Positions 22,176 through 34,884 of a DNA stretch of 64,000 nucleotides are shown in pieces. The DNA is from Vigna angularis. Taxonomy: Eukaryota; Streptophyta; Magnoliopsida; Fabales; Fabaceae. The first letter of the stretch is position 1. Every line of letters starts with the position of its first letter. Under the pieces are notes generated by a model. It saw only the letters and a list, made by a program, of their open reading frames with translations, had not been told where the DNA came from and made no database searches. The position numbers and the translations under genes were made by a program. The stretch is taken from positions 22,961,444-23,025,443 of the forward strand of contig NC_068979.1 of NCBI RefSeq assembly GCF_016808095.1, written 5' to 3'.

Positions 22176-24641
22176 TTTTTTATTTTTTAAAAAATATAAA
22201 TAATATATTTAAATAAATATTAAAAAAAATAAAAAAAAATATCAACTAACATGTGAGACTCTATTAACTGTCTTAGTATTGTACTAATGACAAATATATG
22301 ATTGCTTCAATTTTTTAAAAATAAACACTCCATTAAAACAAAAAAAAAAAGAATAGAAGAACCAATATGCGACTTTAAAAAAAAAAAAATTAAAGACCAC
22401 TCAAATGATTAAATCTCAAGAAGATGACACCGTACTAAAAATAATTTTAAAATCTTTTCATAAATACTCTTGATTAGTATAAAATTACTTGATAAATTGG
22501 AGTAGTAAATGTTTCTTGCTGACAAATTAGTATGTCATGGTAATTTATCAAAGAAAATTATGTTTTAATCCAAAAGTATTTCTATAATAGAAATATTATA
22601 AATTAAAAAGTGAATATATATATATATATATAATTCTTGTTTCAATTTTGAAACATAAAAAATAAAAATCTCTTCATAATGTTTTTATTACTTCTTACTT
22701 TATTTTTTTCTTTCGTACAAACCATATTTTCTAATGTCTAATTTCAAATGAATCATGAATCGTAATATTTTTCATATTACGAACAACAAATACAATATTG
22801 TTGATGGATGGTATGCAACAAATATGAAAAACAAATTTATGTGTTTTGAGTTTTCTGTTGAGAATTCAAATATCTAGAAGTCATATTCTAAATTACCACC
22901 GTAAATAACATTTAGAGAAATAATATTCAACTAAATCTATTTGAAGAATTATTTTTTAAAAGGATGTTATTTAAAAAAAAATATTGCGTTTTGTTTTCTT
23001 TTTCTTTTTTTATCGACGTGTTTGGTCTCTTGATGTTCCCAAACTAGTTTGCACTCTTTGAATCTCCCAACATTGACACTGGAGACTGAAAGAAAAAAAG
23101 AAGACAAAATAAGAAAATCGAAAAAGGGTGTGTGGGAAAATGAAGGCAGAGACATAAATAATTTGATAGATTAGTCACACCTCTTATTGAGGCATAATTA
23201 CGTGTCGTTTATTCAGAGAGTCGTTCTACTTTTTTATCCTTTTATAATTTTAATTTTTTCATTTTTTAATGACAGGTGGAAAATTTTCCAAGCTCCTCAG
23301 CTGTTTCATTTATAGATTAATTATTTTCTTTGAAATTTTACTTAGTAATGAAAAAAAGAAAAGACGTTACCAAATCACAGGAAAGAATTCAGTGATACAA
23401 ATATTAACATGAACGTGCTATTAAATGTTTACATGCGCGTTATATGGATGGACGGCGCTGGTTAATTTTGTGATAGCGTGCGTATTCTACGTTTACAAAA
23501 CATTCATACCATTTTTAAATAACTAATTATTTAAATATAGAAAATACTAATTAATTATAAATATAAATTAATTTATAACATACTTATCATTCTGCTATTT
23601 TCTATGTCCATCCCCTCTAAACATCTTTTAATCATGGTTGGTTATATTTATAATGTTAAATTACTTTTCAGAAAAAAGAAAGTATTCAAATCTGAAACAT
23701 AGAGTAGTATTTTATATTCAATATCACTGTTTGACAAATACGTATCTTAAAAATTACTACTGGAAAAAGTGGAAAACCAAGTCAATAAGAAAAGAAATTC
23801 CAAAGTAAAGCGTGTACCCTACTTTCTGCCGACTTCACAATTTACAATTTATATCAGAAAACTCATAGTTGCAAAATTTAAAAACTTTATATAATTCACT
23901 CAATTCTCTCTAGTATTAGAAAACCCCTCTCTACATATGTACGTACACCCACTTTATATTTTTTTAATAAAAATGTCTCAGTTAAATAAACTGAATGGCT
24001 TAATAATGAGATTTACCTGCTTTCATTCAGAAAATGTTTAAAATTTAAGATTAATAATATATTTGCTTTAAATAAAAGCAGGTCTAGTCTTAGTCATAGC
24101 TATTGCTATACTTCACTCATTGAACGCTTAAAATCTATACTAGATATTTCAGAGAAGCTATCATGCAATGAAAAGCAAAACCTTCGATACTCAAAAGTAA
24201 TTCATATCAGTGTTGTGTTTCTATGACAATTTCAACTTTACACTCTACCAAGATTTCAATTTGACTTGCCATTATCTATTATTACTGTTATTCCCTCCAA
24301 TAACATTATTCCCTGTAATTGACGCATTTTGCTGCACATGCATCAACTAGCAACGACAAACAACCATCTCCCAATCCTATAATTCAAAAGGATGAAATAG
24401 AGAACGGAAAACCAAAGTTCAACAATTTAAAGTACGCGTCTGGTGCTGTTGCTTGTCATTACTCTGTTTCAGTGTTTATCTCTGCTTAAATCTCTTCCAA
24501 AACCGTGATTTTCTCTAATATTTACCTACCCTTTTGCAGCCACTCACACAAAGTCGTTTACAAAAGCATAGAAAATTTCTTCCCCTAAAAAAGCACTGAT
24601 TTTCAGGGAGAATACTCAGTTTTTGTTTGTGTTGGGTTGAC
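22176..24641. other. AT-rich spacer and DnaJ upstream region
   Basis: AT-rich, with poly-A and poly-T tracts and a short TA run near 22615-22632. I see no gene. The last few hundred bases form the promoter and leader of the DnaJ gene, but I could not pick a convincing TATA box. Confidence 0.55.
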
Positions 24642-26409
24642 ATGGGTGCTGGTGACTACTACAAGATACTGAAGGTGAAACGGGATGCCACTGATGAAGA
24701 GGTGAAGAGGGCTTATAGGAGTTTGGCCATGAAATGGCACCCTGATAAGAATCTTGAAGACCCTCTTAGGAAGGAAGAGTCTGAAGCCAAGTTCAAGCAG
24801 GTTGCTGAGGCCTACAATGTGCTCAGTGACCCCAAGAAGCGCCAGATCTACGATCTTTATGGTCACTATCCCCTTAACTCTCAACGCTTCAGCAAAGAAC
24901 AAGGTTATGGGATTATGAAGGAGGCAGGGGTGGTTGAAAGCAGCTTGACTTGTACCCTTCTGGAGCTTTACAAGGGTTGCAAAAAGAAGTTGAAGGTCTC
25001 AAGGACTGTTCTCGATGAATTCGGGTAATTTACAAGGGTTGCATTCTCTTTCGTGCTGTTGCGTGTTCATTGCAAGTAGAGATCTGTGGTTCCTGTGGTA
25101 GAATTATGATCCATGATTTGTTTTTACATTACCTGAATTAGAGTACTGGAAGATAATTTAGAGGACATTACTTACATGCAGTTTCTTGCATTTTTGTGTT
25201 GTTTTTAACTAGAATTGATGGTAACCAAGCCTTCTGTGTTGACTACAACACCAAGAATTTGAATTTGAAATATCAATAAAATAGAAAATAGATTGCTTTT
25301 GTGTTAAACAAATGAAATTTTGCTGCTAATATGGAATTGTGTTATGAGGCAAATATGTGGTGTTTTGTAGCCCATAAAGCTTGGATAGTTTACAGAGTAG
25401 TTGGTATGACCCGTGGCCATTCCTTGACTCTGTCCTTTTGTTTTGTTTTCGTTATTATTGTTGTTTTTTCCATTATTATGTTTGGATTCTGCACTTGCTG
25501 TCGTCTTGGTATGTTTTTTATTCTGGCGTTATGCTTATTTGGTTTGATCGTGCACGTGTGTGCAGTATGTATCCTGTGCCCAAAAGTGAAGAAAAAGAAG
25601 GTGGATTTTATTTGTTTTGGGGAATTGCGTTTTCACCCTGAGAACTCGTTCTCACATGTTAGCAAGTAACATTGAATCCAATTTTGTTGACTTTTTCTAG
25701 TAAATTGAATATCATAGTCACATGTTGCGTATATGTTGGCTGGTATGTGGTGGTCCAGATGCTAATCTGCATAAAAAAGAAAAAAATTATGCACTGTAAG
25801 ATAATTTTAATTGGTTTGTTTCAATAAATCAGACTTATTTACTGTTGAAGTTGGCTATTTGCATCAAATTTTTACCAACATATAATTTGAAGCATTCTAT
25901 CTCCTGTGTTCTTCCTCACTTCAATTTCATTAGGAGCCCTCTTCTTTTGTTTTGGCAGAGTGCCAAAGTCTGTAGAAGAAATCTTGAAGATAGATATTAA
26001 ACCTGGTTGGAAGAAGGGTACAAAAATCACTTTTCCTGGGAAAGGCAACCAAGAACCAGGAGGAGCTGCAACTGACCTGATTTTTGTGTTGGATGAGAGA
26101 CCTCATGATATTTTCAAGAGGGATGGAAATGATCTTGTAGTGATCCAGAAGATATTACTTGTAGAGGCTCTCATAGGAAAAACTTTTAACTTGACTACTT
26201 TGGATGGAAGAGATCTCACAATCCAAGTGACTGATATTGTGAGACCAGGGTTTGAGCTAGTGGTCCCAAATGAAGGTATGCCAATCTCAAAGGAACCTGG
26301 CAAGAAAGGAAACCTCAGAATCAAGTTTGATGTTATGTTTCCATCAAGGCTGTCCACACAACAAAAGAGTGATATAAGAAGGATTCTTCTTAGTGATGTT
26401 GATTACTAA
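24642..26409 (+). CDS. DnaJ/Hsp40 co-chaperone, SIS1-like subfamily B
   Basis: Two exons, 24642-25024 and 25959-26409, with a 934-bp intron; the join completes a Gly codon and gives 277 residues. The J-domain spans about 4-72, with the HPD tripeptide at 33-35 (Hsp70 ATPase stimulation). The C-terminal substrate-binding domains span about 100-270 ([70 protein letters not shown]). There is no zinc-finger domain, so it is type II. The linker between J-domain and CTD is only ~25 residues and is not Gly/Phe-rich; typical members are ~330-350 residues with a clear G/F region. Probably cytosolic or nuclear (no targeting peptide). The ATG at 24642 begins [10 protein letters not shown], the standard N-terminus. 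An AATAAA lies about 110 bp after the stop. Confidence 0.93.
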
Positions 26410-27165
26410 ACAAATATTTTAAGACTAATGGCTGTAACTATCCTTTAACAAGAAAGAAATAACTACACTGTAAATTCTTATGTAACTCCACCAATCTAAA
26501 GGAAATATGTGCATATGACAAATAAACCAAGTATAGTTGCTATTTGATATCATATATGTAGCTTTGGAAACAAGTGTATATCCATGTTTTTACAGTTTTG
26601 AGATATTTTCACCCTGCTGTTCTATAAACAAGGGAAAGAAATGAACTATAGGAATTTGTGCATTGGCTGGTTTCAGTCAAATACAGTTGTCTTCTTTATT
26701 ATGATACGATTAGTTTGAAATTGACTTATCTAAGGATATTTCTGTATTTTAGTTAGAATCTTTCGTATATCAATGTCCATTCATTTTGGCCCTTCATTTC
26801 TCTTTCAAATTTTGTCTTCTATATTGTAGAACCCTTTCTTAAGGTGACAATTAGAGTATCATTTTCTCTGTTTTTTTTTCCTTGTGAGAGAGAACTATAT
26901 TAGTTGTCGAACAATAAAATGTTAGTGCTGGAGGATTTTGATGAGGAGAGTCAAATAATCCAAAAGAGGGGGATGATATTGATATATGCTAATAGATGCC
27001 CTTGTTTGTTAAATATAGGCAACTACATGCAACATAGTACATTGAACACTTGTAATGGTAAAAGAATAAATAGCTTCTGATGAAACCAGCTTATTTCAAA
27101 CTCAGTTGTTGATAGTTTGTCTTTTCCTCCTTTCTGATTTTATTACAGTGCATAGTGATTCATTA
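26410..27165. other. Spacer between DnaJ and the first Trx gene
   Basis: Converging 3' flanks of the two genes. AT-rich; nothing else recognised. Confidence 0.6.
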
Positions 27166-27874
27166 TTATTTTCTATGATTCTCAATCGACCTTTTCAGCT
27201 CCTCCTTCTTCACCCCCACCACTCTATCAGCAACTTTCCCTTTCTTAACGAGTATGAATGTTGGCAATTGGTAAACCTGGAGTGCTTGAGACACTTCCTG
27301 TTATCATTCATACCATGAATATAAATCAGTTCTCAAGTGGTGAAAATCAATTGTCTCAAAAAGAATAACATTTAGATATTATATAAAGTAAAGGGGGAAT
27401 GAATGAGTGAGTGGCACACGTTTAACTCCTCCACATCAATCTTGATGAACTCAGCATCTGTGTATTTTGCAGCAAACTCTTGGAGAACTGGGTCCATGAG
27501 TTTGCAAGGGCCACACCATGTAGCTGTGAAATCAAGTACCATCTACACCAAAAACAGACAATTAGGAAAATCAGCTTTATCAGTTGATTATGTGATATAA
27601 AGTTAGATTGGTAGTAAAAGGAAAAGGGAGAGAAAGAAAGCTTTTGAGTTTGAATTTGATGCTAAAAAACTAAGATAATTGATTTTAGATGATTTAAAGA
27701 GCATAAACACAAACATACCAGCTTGTTAGTTTCTTTGACAGCTTTAAAATGAGCATTCCATTTATCCGTTGAGTGGAAAGTAAGGATATTGGAATCGGAG
27801 TCTCTTTTTGGTGTTGAATAATTGAATGACCCAGAAGACCTAAAAGACTTAAAGTTATAAATGGTGGGTGGCAT
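27166..27874 (-). CDS. Thioredoxin h, diverged paralogue (copy 1)
   Basis: Three exons on the minus strand: 27874-27719, 27542-27420 and 27297-27166; both introns phase 0; 136 residues. It has a thioredoxin fold with active site WCGPC at 61-65 (disulfide reductase, accepting electrons from NADPH-thioredoxin reductase in the cytosol or from other Trx/Grx). The cis-proline is in LPTF at 104-107 (usual MPTF). The N-terminal extension is Ser/Tyr-rich and about 9 residues longer than in copies 2 and 3, and it lacks the Gly2 present there. Start: MPPTIYN at 27874; an upstream in-frame ATG at 28015 would lie above the TATA box, so it was rejected. It has the same intron positions as copies at 32.1 and 45.7 kb, so all three come from one ancestor. 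The exon 2 donor is GTGTGCC. Confidence 0.9.
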
Positions 27875-27943
27875 GATGTATAAGAAGGTAGGAGTCTGAG
27901 GTTTCTTAATTGGTTTGGTTGATGGAAAAATGGTTTGAAACTT

Positions 27944-27960
27944 GGAATATATATAGAGGG
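27944..27960 (-). promoter_or_regulatory. TATA box of thioredoxin h copy 1
   Basis: The minus strand reads CTCTATATATATTCC, about 75-80 bp upstream of the ATG. The other two Trx copies have a TATA box at a similar distance. Confidence 0.6.
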
Positions 27961-29591
27961 ATTTATGATGAAGTAGGAATGTGTATTTCTTTAGAAATGA
28001 ATCATATTCTTTCAAGTGGGGTGATAAAATGGACCATTGGAGCTAGTTAGAGAAAGAAATTCGAGAGCATAAGTGCTAGAATCAGTAGCTGGCGCTAGCA
28101 CCATTCAATATTAACGTTCGTTAAATAGTCGTTCGCATGACAAGACGTTGTTGCCAAATGAATAAATTGTACTAATCATAATTATTCTACAAAGTATGAT
28201 ATGATATCAATAACAAGAGAGAGAGAGAGGATAGTATATAGTATTGATTTAGGATGACATGATATTCAGTACAAAAATTGGTTGTGCCAAAGGTTATGAA
28301 TGATATGTGTTTTATTCTGATTGAAAGATAGATGTATTTGTCATTCGTGTCAAATTTCTTCTTTTGGATCAAAGTAATTTTCATATATGCCTTCAAAATG
28401 GAGGACTTCATCTTATAACGTAACAATGAGAATCACCAATAGAAAATCATATATTTGGCATTTTTGTCTGCACACTATCATTCAACTTTTATACATTATG
28501 AGCCCCCTCGTGTAACTTTAACTTTTATAAGAATAAAATTATAAACTCTCTTAAATAATCATCAAGTTTCTTATGTATCCTAAAGACTTAATGAGTTAGA
28601 GTAGTCACAAATACTCACTGAAAACGTTTTATTACTATATGTAATTTTTTTCATGAAACAATTGCAAACAATCTCATGTAACTTTTATAAGAATAAAATT
28701 TAAACTTTTTTACTTAACTTTTACAAAGATGAAATTACAAATTCTTTAGTGAGACATAGTTATTCAAATCTCCTTACACTCAACAGTTATTGAATTATGA
28801 TGGTGATCAACTCCTATTTTTTTAATAATTACCGACTTTTTTCTTCCTCATTCATATAATTTAGTGTGAAACTTTGTTGACAAAATGTAAGCGGAAGAAT
28901 TAATGTTAGGCACATATCATTCTCAAGAACCAAAGTTTGGCTATGAAAGTTTTCAGTAAGTTTATTCAAAAAGTAGAAGGCTAAACATTCCTGGATGTAC
29001 AAAAATTCTCAAGATTAAAAGTAGAAAAGAATAATAATAAATGTCAACCATTTGCTAAAAAAATTAATATTCTCTGATCTTTGTTTTCTGCGGTGCATTG
29101 CTGATGCAGCCAAATCTGGAAATGTATTTGGTTCCAAAATATGTTCAATGCTTCCTATGAAACTGAGGAATCTTATTAAACGAAAAAACCAAAATGATAA
29201 TATAGAAGGTGTGCTTGATGTGAAAGCAAGAATTCTAGATTAGCAAGAAAGTTTTGGATTGACTAGAGCATTTGAAGGTGTTACAACAGCACTTACTCAA
29301 TTCGATAAAATTGATTCGAAGGGAAAAGTTATTTCTAGTTATATAAGTGTTTTCAAACTCTATTTCTAATTGATAGAAGACATAGATTTTCTTAAACTTC
29401 TAAATATGTCTATATAGTTTTATAAAGATGGCTGAACTTTAATTTCGTTTTCATAATTTCTTTTTATCCTTTTAAAATTATCATTCTTGATTCTTAATAT
29501 TATAAAAAAGTAAAACCATTTATTTGATAAAGAAAATATTAAACAATACTAAGAGACACATACTGGTGTTCTTAATATGAAAAATTCACAT

Positions 29592-29695
<104 letters not shown>

Positions 29696-30715
29696 TCTAC
29701 AAGTCGTACTGATATAAGGTGACGAATCTTATGTGTACAATCAAAAGTCTTCTATAAAAGATCAGTTGTTTCTTATTTGTTTTTAGAGTGAATGCATCTA
29801 CAGTGATTTTGTCAACAATAAATATTAAACAATGATAAGAAGGATTAGTGTAGAAAAATCTTTTATATCATCTTTTTATATTATTTAAAATTTATTATGT
29901 ATAAAAAGTGGAGTAATAGTTTCTTCTAATTTTTTTAGTTAGATCCGGTATAGAAAATAAAGTAGTGTAAAAACTATAATAAATTACAAAACTTTTTTAT
30001 ACTAATTGGACCAAGAACCGATGTAGAAAATTGTGTGATAATAAAACTATAATAAATTACAAAACTTTTTTATACAAGTTAGACCTAAAACAAATATAAA
30101 AGTGATGGAGAAGATTTTCTATATTAGTTGATTACTATAACCGAAAAAAAGTAAAATTTCACAACCATTCCTTCCACCATAGTTTCACTTTTTTCCCTAC
30201 TCTCATGTTTTCTCCTTCTTCCTCTTGCTCTCTTGTTGACAGTTCGTTATCGTTAACTGTTGGTGACTCATCACATTCATTGTTCGCTCTGGTGGTGCTC
30301 ACGCATTCTCTTCTTCCTATCCTGTTGTGGTGACTCTTTACTGATGAGTCTTGGGTATTCACTTTCGTGCATTGGTGGTGCTTGCACATTTCCTTCTTTC
30401 TCTCACGCTCTTGCACCTCATTGTAGGATTAAGTTGAGAGAGTATTGGTGTCTCGTCATTGGTGTGTTGTTGCTGGTGGACCTTGTGTTGTGATGGCATT
30501 GGTGGTGCTCTGGTGGGACATTCCCTTCTTTCACTAGAAGAAAAGCAGGTATTACCAACACTCAAAATTCGTCGAAAACATGTAAAATTTGTCGATAACG
30601 ACTTTTTTCAACGGATTTCTAACAGTTTGAAATCTCTTAATAATAATGCAGTTGGTAACATTTACTAACAGAATTTTATATTCGTTAGTAATTATCAAAG
30701 GAAATTGAAGTTGGC

Positions 30716-31079
30716 CTAGGGCACAAGTTGAACCAAGTTTACCCATTCTAAAGATTGAGTCGAATTGAACAAGCTCAATTCAAGTTGAGTTAGTTTAGAT
30801 CCAAGTTAAGTCGAGTCATCTAACTCAAATTGATCTAAATTAGCCCAATTCCAAATTAAATTGAGTTTATTCAAGTTCAACTTGACTCAAGTCAATTCTA
30901 ATCGAGGTTAAGGAGAGAGGAGCGAAAACTCAAGTAGAATGAACCAGACTCAAGTCTATATGAATAAGTTTAAGTCTAGATTAAACCAATCAACTTAAAT
31001 TCAAGTTGAATCGAATTGATTAAAAAAAAGTTAAGCCAAATCGGATTGAATTCAAATATAACCAAATTGACTCATACCA
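30716..31079. repeat. Cryptically simple TTGA/TCAA-rich tract
   Basis: For about 360 bp the sequence is built from permutations of CAAGTTGA, TCAATT and GAATTGA on both strands without a fixed period. There is no coding frame. Confidence 0.6.
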
Positions 31080-32052
31080 AAAACAGAAGAGTGAACGTGA
31101 ATCTTGAGTTGATTGTCATCTCTAACTAAAAATTGATGTTATTGCTAGATTGGGAAGTTTTACAAAACTACTAAATGCTTAATATAATTAAATATGCAGT
31201 TAACTCTACATTTGTGAACACCAATTTACTAAAATTAACTCTTAAAAATCAAAGTATTTGAAAATTATTTAATTACAACATAATATTATAATTTATATAT
31301 CATATCACTTATATAAAGTAAAAATATGTATTTATTAATATGCTTAAATTATTTTTGCATTTATTTTTGCATTTTTAAAATGAGTTAGAATGATTCGTTG
31401 ATCTCAAACAAGGATGTGAAAAGTATAGAAAAAAAACAACTACTAAACATTAGTGTTGAATTACCATAAAATATTTAGGTATTCCATCGGATTGGAGCGC
31501 ACAGTCTAATTTGTCAGTTCTATTCATTATATAAGACATACATATTCTTTTTTATCAGTAAATATATATAAGTTCTACTTATTTTATATAATTATTTTCA
31601 TTTTTTCTTTATATTTTTTTTTAATTATTGTTTTTATCGTTGAGTTAATATGACTTTGGTGTATTTTTGTTGATGCAAAACGTTAGTATTAATAATGTAA
31701 CAATCTTTTAAAGGAGTTAAACAATAAAATTTTGAAAAAACTTGAAAATTAAAAATTGTTCGGAAAGAAAAAAAAAATGAAGCATTTCAACTATGTAAAC
31801 GGCACATTGTAGAATAATTTTGAAATCAACCTAGGCTGGTGTGCCATTAAAGTCTCTCAAAACCCCAAAGACAAATTTTCCGCATTTTGGTTACATAAAT
31901 TATTTCAGACTTAAAAAGATTTCTGATCAAACACTAAAAGGATCACACATATATAAATGCTAAGCACTCATCAACATGATAATGGGGTATGGCAGTTGAT
32001 ATTGAAGAATCTGTCTTTATTCCTCTTTACAGGTCAATAGCCATGAAAGATA

Positions 32053-32925
32053 TCACACATTCAGATGCTTCTCTATAAGCTTTTGCAGCTCTTCCCTTTT
32101 AGCTCCTACCACCTTATCAACAACTTTGCCTTTCTTCACCAATATGAACGTTGGCATCGCCTGCACCTGGAATTCTTGAGAGACCCCCTGTTACATATTA
32201 AAACATACATCAATTAATGTTCAGATTATCAATAATATTACATATGTGTTGGAGATCTTATTATAAATTAAACAAATTTATATAATATATAAATGGATAC
32301 AAATCTTATCTTATAAATTTATTTTATAAATTGAGATAAATTTAAAATTTAAATCTTAATATAATATCAAAATTTAATTTTAAACTTATTTTAATAAAAT
32401 TTATTGTTTATTATCTTATTGATTATTATATTATTATCAGAATATTTATTAATTTTTAATTTTTTACTCGAAATATATATGTATCGATATAAAGGGACGT
32501 AGATTAAGTTAATAATGTGTCATGCAAGTATATGGTGTTTATCTAAAGTCTTAATATCAAGAGACATACGTAGAGTGAAAGAAAAGAAAAATATGATACC
32601 ATCAATTCATCGACATCAATTTTGATAAATTCGACGTTGGTGTACTTTGCAGCGAAGTCTCGGATAACTGGGTCCATTTGTTTGCAAGGTCCACACCATG
32701 TAGCAGTGAAATCGATGACCATCTTCAGGAAAATGGTAAGAAAAAATGATGAATAATAAAAAAAAGAGAAACTAAACAAGGATTGTAGATACATACCAAC
32801 TTGTTAACTTCTTTGGAGGCATCAAAATGAGCCTTCCATTTAGCAGTTGAATGGAAGGTGAGAATGTGGGAGGATGTGTTGGATGATTTATGAGCATTCT
32901 CCATGTTTGATAAGTTGGCACCCAT
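32053..32925 (-). CDS. Thioredoxin h (copy 2)
   Basis: Three exons on the minus strand: 32925-32797, 32722-32600 and 32187-32053; introns of 74 and 412 bp, both phase 0; 128 residues. Active site WCGPC at 52-56 and cis-Pro in MPTF (P96). The N-terminus MGANLS fits the N-myristoylation consensus (Gly2, Ser6), which in plant subgroup II h-thioredoxins directs membrane association (family knowledge; untested here). Conserved surface segments [15 protein letters not shown] and [10 protein letters not shown] are present. It has no defects and is probably functional. Its closest relative in the window is copy 3. Confidence 0.94.
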
Positions 32926-33015
32926 ATGAAGAAAACCAACCTTTATCAGTATAGAAGAGTCTAGTTTGAAGAATATTGCTTCTTACTTTGGATGATTGAA
33001 AGCATAAAGAAAAGG

Positions 33016-33028
33016 CTCATTTATAGGA
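33016..33028 (-). promoter_or_regulatory. TATA box of thioredoxin h copy 2
   Basis: The minus strand reads TCCTATAAATGAG, about 90 bp upstream of the ATG at 32925. Confidence 0.6.
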
Positions 33029-33363
33029 CTAGAAAAGTACACAGAATTTAGTGAGCTTTTTAAACGTATAGGATTCTTTGCTAACCGCCATGCTAGTAAG
33101 TGCTCGAATGGACAGTTACCCTACATCACTACTAGTGCCGGATAATACCTAAGTTAAGTTAGTGAAATAAAAATAAGAACATGAATTTCACAGTGGAACA
33201 TATATATATACTAATCTTTTCATTAAGAACATGAATTTCTTACTTCAGGTTAACATATCATCACCTAGTTCTTTAAGGGTAACGTTAATCAAACGTCGGA
33301 CTCAAACAGGCCCGACGTCTTTATAGACGTCGGTTACTGCATGACCCCGACGTCTAAAGGGCT

Positions 33364-34555
33364 CACTAGTAAAAAAAGAGGTTTTTAACTCGCACATTAC
33401 GCTTCGGTTTTTTTGAAACCGAAGCGTATCAAAACACGGTGGCAATTTCGTAATTTTTACGAAACTATATGCCTCGGTTCAATTGGAACCAATGCCTAAA
33501 GGGTATACTGCCTCGGTTCTCTGACCAACCGAGGCAAAAAACTCTGCTTTCCTTCTGCAAATTAGCTTTTTCACCTGCCAACTTTTTCAAAATAGGCTTA
33601 CTGCCTCGGTTCTGTGCAGAATCGAGGCAGTATGTCCTGCCAAAAGCTGACAACCTCTGGATCTGAACGTTTCAAATCAATTTTGTTAGCCTTTACTGCC
33701 TCGGTTCCATTTGAACCGATGTCATAAGACCTTTATGCCTCGGTTTAACCGCGAACCGATGCCTATAGTTTTTTTTTGCCATTTATAATTTTTTTTTGAA
33801 TTTTTTATGATAGGTTTAGGCATCGGTTGTCTTTAGAACCGAGGCAGTAGAGTCTTATTACCTCGGTTGTCTACTTAACCGAGGTAATAGCTTCTTCGAT
33901 TTTTAAATTTCAAACCTTTCATTCTCCCCTTCCACAACCTTCTCACCACCACCATCCTCAACTCCCTTCGCCGCCGCTGCCTCCACCATCGGTCGTCGCC
34001 GCTGCCTCCATCATCGGTCGTTGTCGTTGCCTCCACCATTGGTCATCAATGTTGCCTCCACCGTTGGTCGTTGCCGCTGCCTCCACCATTGGTCGTCGCC
34101 ACTGCCTCCACCACCGATCGTCACCACTGTCTCTACTTCTCTCACGCGAACTACGTTGTTCGTTGTCGCCTTTGGTTGTACGTCGTCGGCACTGGTTGTT
34201 CGTCACCGTCTTCGGCCGTTCATCATCGCCTTCAGCCGTTTGTCATCGCCTTTCGTCGTTCGTTGCCGCCTTTGGCTGTTTCGTCGCCGCCTCCGTTGTC
34301 CCAAATAAAAAAGAAAAAGAAAATATTTTGAAAAGCAAAAGTCCCCATTTTCTGAAAAAAAAAATAAAATAAAAAAAAGGCATCTACCGCCTCGGTTCGA
34401 AGCCAACCGAGGCAAAAAAACTCACACATATTGCCTCGGTTCAGAACCGAGGCAAAAAGGTTACTCCTTTTCGCCTCGCCTGTATATATCTCGGTTCAGG
34501 AACCGCGGTCATAAACCCAAAACAACCGAAGCAATAGCCCTTCGTTGCACTAATG
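33364..34555. mobile_element. CACTA-type transposon, GCCTCGG subterminal-repeat family (nested)
   Basis: The left terminus is CACTAGTAAAAAAAG; the right terminus read inward is CATTAGTGCAACGAAG. A 3-bp duplication GCT flanks both ends (33361-33363 and 34556-34558), the size CACTA elements make. About seven left and three right copies of a mini-palindrome GCCTCGGTT-n-AACCGAGGC lie near the ends. The interior (33.9-34.3 kb) is GC-rich, with a 25-bp minisatellite and no transposase. Removing the element rejoins the ACGTCGG element smoothly. Confidence 0.7.
33978..34127. repeat. 25-bp minisatellite, six copies
   Basis: TGCCTCCA recurs at 33978, 34003, 34028, 34053, 34078 and 34103, i.e. exactly every 25 bp, inside the nested CACTA element. 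The period is not a multiple of three, so all frames stay open by composition and the predicted peptides are artefacts. Confidence 0.9.
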
Positions 34556-34599
34556 GCTCCATAGACGTCGGACATTGCATTAACCGACGTCTATTGCAG

Positions 34600-34884
34600 C
34601 TTGTGTCTTTGGGTAGCGTAGTAGCACCTTCTTCCTTTGCTAGTTTCGTCATAGAAAATGTTGCGTCTTTTGGATCTCTTATGGCATTTCAACCGAAAAC
34701 CGAATATGGGTCCTTGCCTAATTCCATTAAAACTGCCAATAAAAACGAACGGTGACAATAGAACTAGGCAAGGACCGAAGTTCGGTTTTGGATTGAAACA
34801 CTATAAGACATCCAAAAGACGCAAGCTTTTCTTACGAGGAAACTAACAAAGGGAGAATGCGGTACAACGCTACCCAAAGACACG
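34600..34884. repeat. Long inverted repeat: ~125-bp arms, 33-bp loop
   Basis: The left arm 34602-34725 and right arm 34759-34883 pair along their whole length with roughly 80% identity (about 24 mismatches and one 1-nt bulge). There are perfect blocks such as GTGTCTTTGGGTAGCGT, GCGTCTTTTGGAT and GGTCCTTGCCTA. It lies inside the ACGTCGG CACTA element, just right of the nested element. A transcript from either strand would fold into one long hairpin. Confidence 0.9.

Noticed and set aside
25331..25669. 112-aa open frame
   Set aside because: Lies wholly in the DnaJ intron, hydrophobic and Val/Phe-rich without homology signal.
29052..29360. Possible gene fragment with few stops
   Set aside because: One stop at about 29240 and no recognisable domain; too weak to call a pseudogene.
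34021..34429. Overlapping open frames on both strands (95, 107, 86 and 70 aa)
   Set aside because: GC-rich 25-bp minisatellite in a CACTA element keeps all frames open; sequences are low-complexity.
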